This document shows positions 6,440 through 8,140 of a stretch of 8,140 nucleotides of DNA, piece by piece. The notes beneath the pieces were generated by a model. That model was not told the DNA's origin and searched no databases. It was given only the letters and a program-made list of their open reading frames with translations. A program made the translations under genes and the position numbers. The stretch comes from Oscillospiraceae bacterium (GTDB lineage: Bacteria; Bacillota_A; Clostridia; Oscillospirales; Oscillospiraceae). How positions within the stretch are numbered: the first letter of the stretch is position 1; the number at the start of each line of letters is the position of its first letter. Location: positions 1 to 8,140 of the forward strand of contig CADAPN010000151.1 of the NCBI GenBank assembly GCA_902789835.1, written 5' to 3'.

Positions 6440-7894
6440 GGTTCCGCGGCGGCTCCGGCCGCAGCGCCTGCAGCTCCAGCGGCAGCCGCGGCGGTCCCAG
6501 CAGCCGGAGAAGCGGGCAGCGTCCTGGTGGTGGGCGGCGGCCCCGGCGGTTATGTCGCGGCGATCCGTGCCGCACAGCTGGGCGCCAAGGTGACCCTGAT
6601 CGAAAAAGACAAGATCGGCGGCACCTGCCTCAACCGCGGCTGCATGCCGACCAAAGCCATGTTGCATACCTCCGAGATCTATGAGTCTGCCACCCACAGC
6701 GCGGACATCGGCATCATCGGCGCCGATGTGAAGGTCGACTGGGAAAAGGTCCAGGCTTTCCGCGCCTCGGTGGTGGAAAAGCTGACCTCCGGCGTGAGGG
6801 CGCTCTGCAAGGCCAACAAGGTCAAGGTCGTGATGGGCGAAGCGAAGTTCACCGGCCCGAAGACGGTCTCGGTCGGCGGTGACAGCTATACGGCGGAGAA
6901 GGTCATCATTGCGGCGGGCTCTCATCCGATCATCCCGGGCATCCCCGGCGTGAAGGAGAGCAAGGCTGTCCTGGATTCCACGGGCTGCCTGGAGCTGGAC
7001 CACATCCCGGAGAGCCTGCTGATCATCGGCGGCGGTGTCATCGGTCTGGAGCTCGGCAGCGTGTATCTGCGCTACGGCGCCAAAGTCACGGTCATTGAGA
7101 TGATGCCGAAGCTGCTGCCCGGTATGGACGGCGAGCTAACGACACTTCTTCAGGCGAAGCTCAGCGGGCAGGGAATGGAGATCTATACCGACTCCGCGGT
7201 GCAGAAGGTGGAAGACACCGACAAGGGCGCGAAAATCACGGTCAAGTGCCCGGACGGCGAGAAGGTCTTTGAAGCGGAGAAAGTACTCCTGGCGGTTGGA
7301 CGCGGCCCAGAGACCGACGGCCTTGGTCTGGAGACCACCGGCGTCAAGGTCGAGAAGGGCTTCATCCAGACGAATGAGAAGATGGAGTCCTGCGTGCCCG
7401 GCGTCTATGCCATCGGCGACTGCACGGGCAAGCTGATGCTGGCCCACGGCGCCATGGCAATGGGCGAAGTCGCGGCGGAGAACGCCATGGGCGGCGACCG
7501 GTGCTTCTATCCGGAAGAGAGCCCGTCCTGCGCCTATGTGGGACCGGAGTTCGCCGGTGTCGGCTATACCGAAGAGAAGGCGAAGGAACTCGGCATCGCC
7601 TATAAGGTGGGCAGGTTCCCGACCAGCGGCAACGGGCGCAGCCTGGTGGCCGGCCATACCGACGGCATGATCAAGGTGCTGGCCGGGGAGAAGTACGGCG
7701 AGATCCTCGGCGTGCATATCCTGGCCCCCAGCGCCACGGAACTCATCGAGGAAGCCGCTCTGGCCATCAAGCTGGAAGCGACGCTGGAGGAGTTCACCCA
7801 GACCATCCACTGCCACCCGACGGTGGCGGAGGCGGTACGGGAAGCGGGCCTTGCCGTGGACAAGAAGGCCATCCATATTCCGAACCGGAAGTAA
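6182..7894 (+). CDS. lpdA: Dihydrolipoyl dehydrogenase E3 with fused N-terminal lipoyl domain
   Basis: This is the FAD flavoprotein that reoxidises dihydrolipoyl groups using NAD+. It has 570 residues, about 100 more than a plain E3, because it carries an intact lipoyl domain (1-77, lipoyl Lys43 in VETDKLTND) and an Ala/Pro linker (about 78-111). The enzyme part follows: FAD Rossmann motif GGGPGG (118-123), redox disulfide in GGTCLNRGCMPTK (Cys149/Cys154), NAD-binding motif IIGGGVIGLELG, second FAD motif VYAIGDCTG, and C-terminal dimer-interface HPTVAE with catalytic His545 and Glu550. AAGGAG overlaps the E2 stop, 11 nt before the ATG. E3 proteins with a lipoyl extension are known from several Gram-positive acetoin and pyruvate dehydrogenase clusters. 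This gene closes the operon; a terminator-like hairpin follows. Confidence 0.95.
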   Translation: MATEVLMPKLGLTMTEGTIDEWKKNVGDTVKKGEILFSVETDKLTNDVEAEADGVLLKILVPAGETVACKTLVGWLGAAGEAVPDGGSAAAPAAAPAAPAAAAAVPAAGEAGSVLVVGGGPGGYVAAIRAAQLGAKVTLIEKDKIGGTCLNRGCMPTKAMLHTSEIYESATHSADIGIIGADVKVDWEKVQAFRASVVEKLTSGVRALCKANKVKVVMGEAKFTGPKTVSVGGDSYTAEKVIIAAGSHPIIPGIPGVKESKAVLDSTGCLELDHIPESLLIIGGGVIGLELGSVYLRYGAKVTVIEMMPKLLPGMDGELTTLLQAKLSGQGMEIYTDSAVQKVEDTDKGAKITVKCPDGEKVFEAEKVLLAVGRGPETDGLGLETTGVKVEKGFIQTNEKMESCVPGVYAIGDCTGKLMLAHGAMAMGEVAAENAMGGDRCFYPEESPSCAYVGPEFAGVGYTEEKAKELGIAYKVGRFPTSGNGRSLVAGHTDGMIKVLAGEKYGEILGVHILAPSATELIEEAALAIKLEATLEEFTQTIHCHPTVAEAVREAGLAVDKKAIHIPNRK

Positions 7895-7918
7895 ACAATT
7901 CATCAAATCTGAAATCAG

Positions 7919-7954
7919 GAGACCTCGAAGCGGAAGACACCGTTTCGGGGTCTC
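7919..7954 (+). terminator. Probable rho-independent terminator of the operon
   Basis: GAGACCTCGAAGCGG pairs with CCGTTTCGGGGTCTC over 15 bp with two G-U wobbles and a 6-nt loop (AAGACA). A short T-stretch (TTTC) follows. The hairpin starts 25 nt after the E3 stop, a usual place for an operon terminator. The weak T-tract lowers certainty about efficiency. Confidence 0.7.
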
Positions 7955-7990
7955 TTTCAGCCTTGACAAAGATAACCGGAGATGATAGGA

Positions 7991-8034
7991 CAAAACATAA
8001 ACAATCATAAAGAAATATAAAAGATCATAAAAAC
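7991..8034. repeat. AT-rich tract with four yATAAA motifs at exact 10-bp spacing
   Basis: CATAAA, CATAAA, TATAAA and CATAAA begin at 7996, 8006, 8016 and 8026. The stretch has 8 G/C in 44 bases, against a GC-rich background. Motifs repeated once per helical turn suggest intrinsic bending or a cooperative protein-binding array, possibly an upstream activating region for the ORF at 8110. The function is inferred. Confidence 0.6.
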
Positions 8035-8047
8035 AGTCCGGGAATGA

Positions 8048-8104
8048 TATGCTCCCTCTATGAGAGACAGTGAAAAACAAAACTGTCACCATAGAGGGAG
8101 CATA
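8048..8104 (+). promoter_or_regulatory. Large stem-loop that buries the Shine-Dalgarno of the ORF at 8110
   Basis: TATGCTCCCTCTATG (8048-8062) is perfectly complementary to CATAGAGGGAGCATA (8090-8104). After a small internal loop, GACAGT (8066-8071) pairs with ACTGTC (8082-8087) around a 10-nt A-rich loop. The right arm contains GAGGGAG, the ribosome binding site of the ATG at 8110, and the left arm holds its complement CTCCCTC. Translation from long read-through transcripts should be blocked, a known way of silencing transposase genes from outside transcription. It could instead be an element end; no second copy is visible. Confidence 0.7.
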
Positions 8105-8109
8105 ATATT

Positions 8110-8140
8110 ATGGGAAGGCAAAAAATAGAGTATGAGAAAA
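8110..8140 (+). CDS. Start of an unidentified ORF, 3'-truncated (possible transposase)
   Basis: ATG at 8110 opens a frame encoding MGRQKIEYEK before the window ends. GGGAG is 9 nt upstream, inside the right arm of the stem-loop at 8048-8104. The codons are A-rich, unlike the dehydrogenase genes. Ten residues are too few to assign a family. A short basic N-terminus plus a sequestered ribosome binding site is compatible with an insertion-sequence transposase, but a DNA-binding or other small protein cannot be excluded. Confidence 0.45.
   Translation, partial: MGRQKIEYEK

Noticed and set aside
7963..7991. A perfect TTGACA at 7963-7968 as a promoter for the ORF at 8110.
   Set aside because: The best -10 at 17 bp is TAGGAC, matching only three of six positions; the -35 match alone is not enough.
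7991..8034. A CRISPR array or iteron-type origin from the periodic AT motifs.
   Set aside because: The units are 6 bp at 10-bp spacing with no spacers, and no cas or replication gene is visible.
7136..8092. A 318-codon minus-strand frame covering the end of E3 and the intergenic region.
   Set aside because: Most of it is antisense to conserved E3 sequence, and it would run through the terminator and AT-rich tract; no supporting motif.

Overview
The window carries one strand-coherent catabolic locus, all genes on the + strand, followed by an AT-rich junction into something different. Several traits point to a GC-rich Bacillota, probably a clostridial relative: strong GGAGG-type ribosome binding sites, a TTG start, short intergenic gaps, a signal peptide ending in AFA-D, and a high-GC coding style rich in GGC, GCC and CTG codons. 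This is inference from style; no rRNA or marker gene is present.

Positions 1-2274 hold the end of a TRAP transporter: the 3' part of the large membrane subunit (DctM) and then the complete periplasmic or extracytoplasmic solute receptor (DctP). The small subunit DctQ is expected upstream, outside the window. A strong stem-loop follows dctP. Next comes a 158-residue PPC/DUF296 protein (2375-2851), and then a 2-oxo-acid/acetoin dehydrogenase complex: E1 alpha (2882-3853), E1 beta (3869-4843), E2 (4869-6166, disrupted) and E3 (6182-7894). The simplest reading is an uptake-plus-oxidation unit. TRAP imports a carboxylate; the TPP-dependent E1 (AcoA/AcoB-like) cleaves a 2-oxo acid or acetoin; E2 moves the acyl group to CoA; E3 reoxidises the dihydrolipoyl group with NAD+. 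The true substrate cannot be read from the sequence.

The most notable thing is the E2/E3 pair. Both reading frames begin with almost the same lipoyl domain. The E3 copy is intact and fused to the flavoprotein. The E2 copy has lost 46 nt relative to E3, which shifts the frame and puts a TAA directly after codon 14. What remains open (GTG at 5021 to 6166) keeps two tandem E1/E3-binding domains and the catalytic acyltransferase domain, but lacks the lipoyl lysine. Either the only usable swinging arm of this complex now sits on E3, or the deletion is an assembly or sequencing error between near-identical repeats. The two copies differ almost only at synonymous sites, so both were under selection until very recently.

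After E3 there is a terminator-like hairpin (7919-7954). An 18% GC stretch follows, in which the motif yATAAA recurs four times at exactly 10-bp intervals (7996-8031). Next is a large stem-loop (8048-8104) whose right arm contains the Shine-Dalgarno of a new ORF that begins at 8110 and runs off the window. That arrangement resembles the regulated 5' end of a transposase gene, but the visible ten residues do not identify it.
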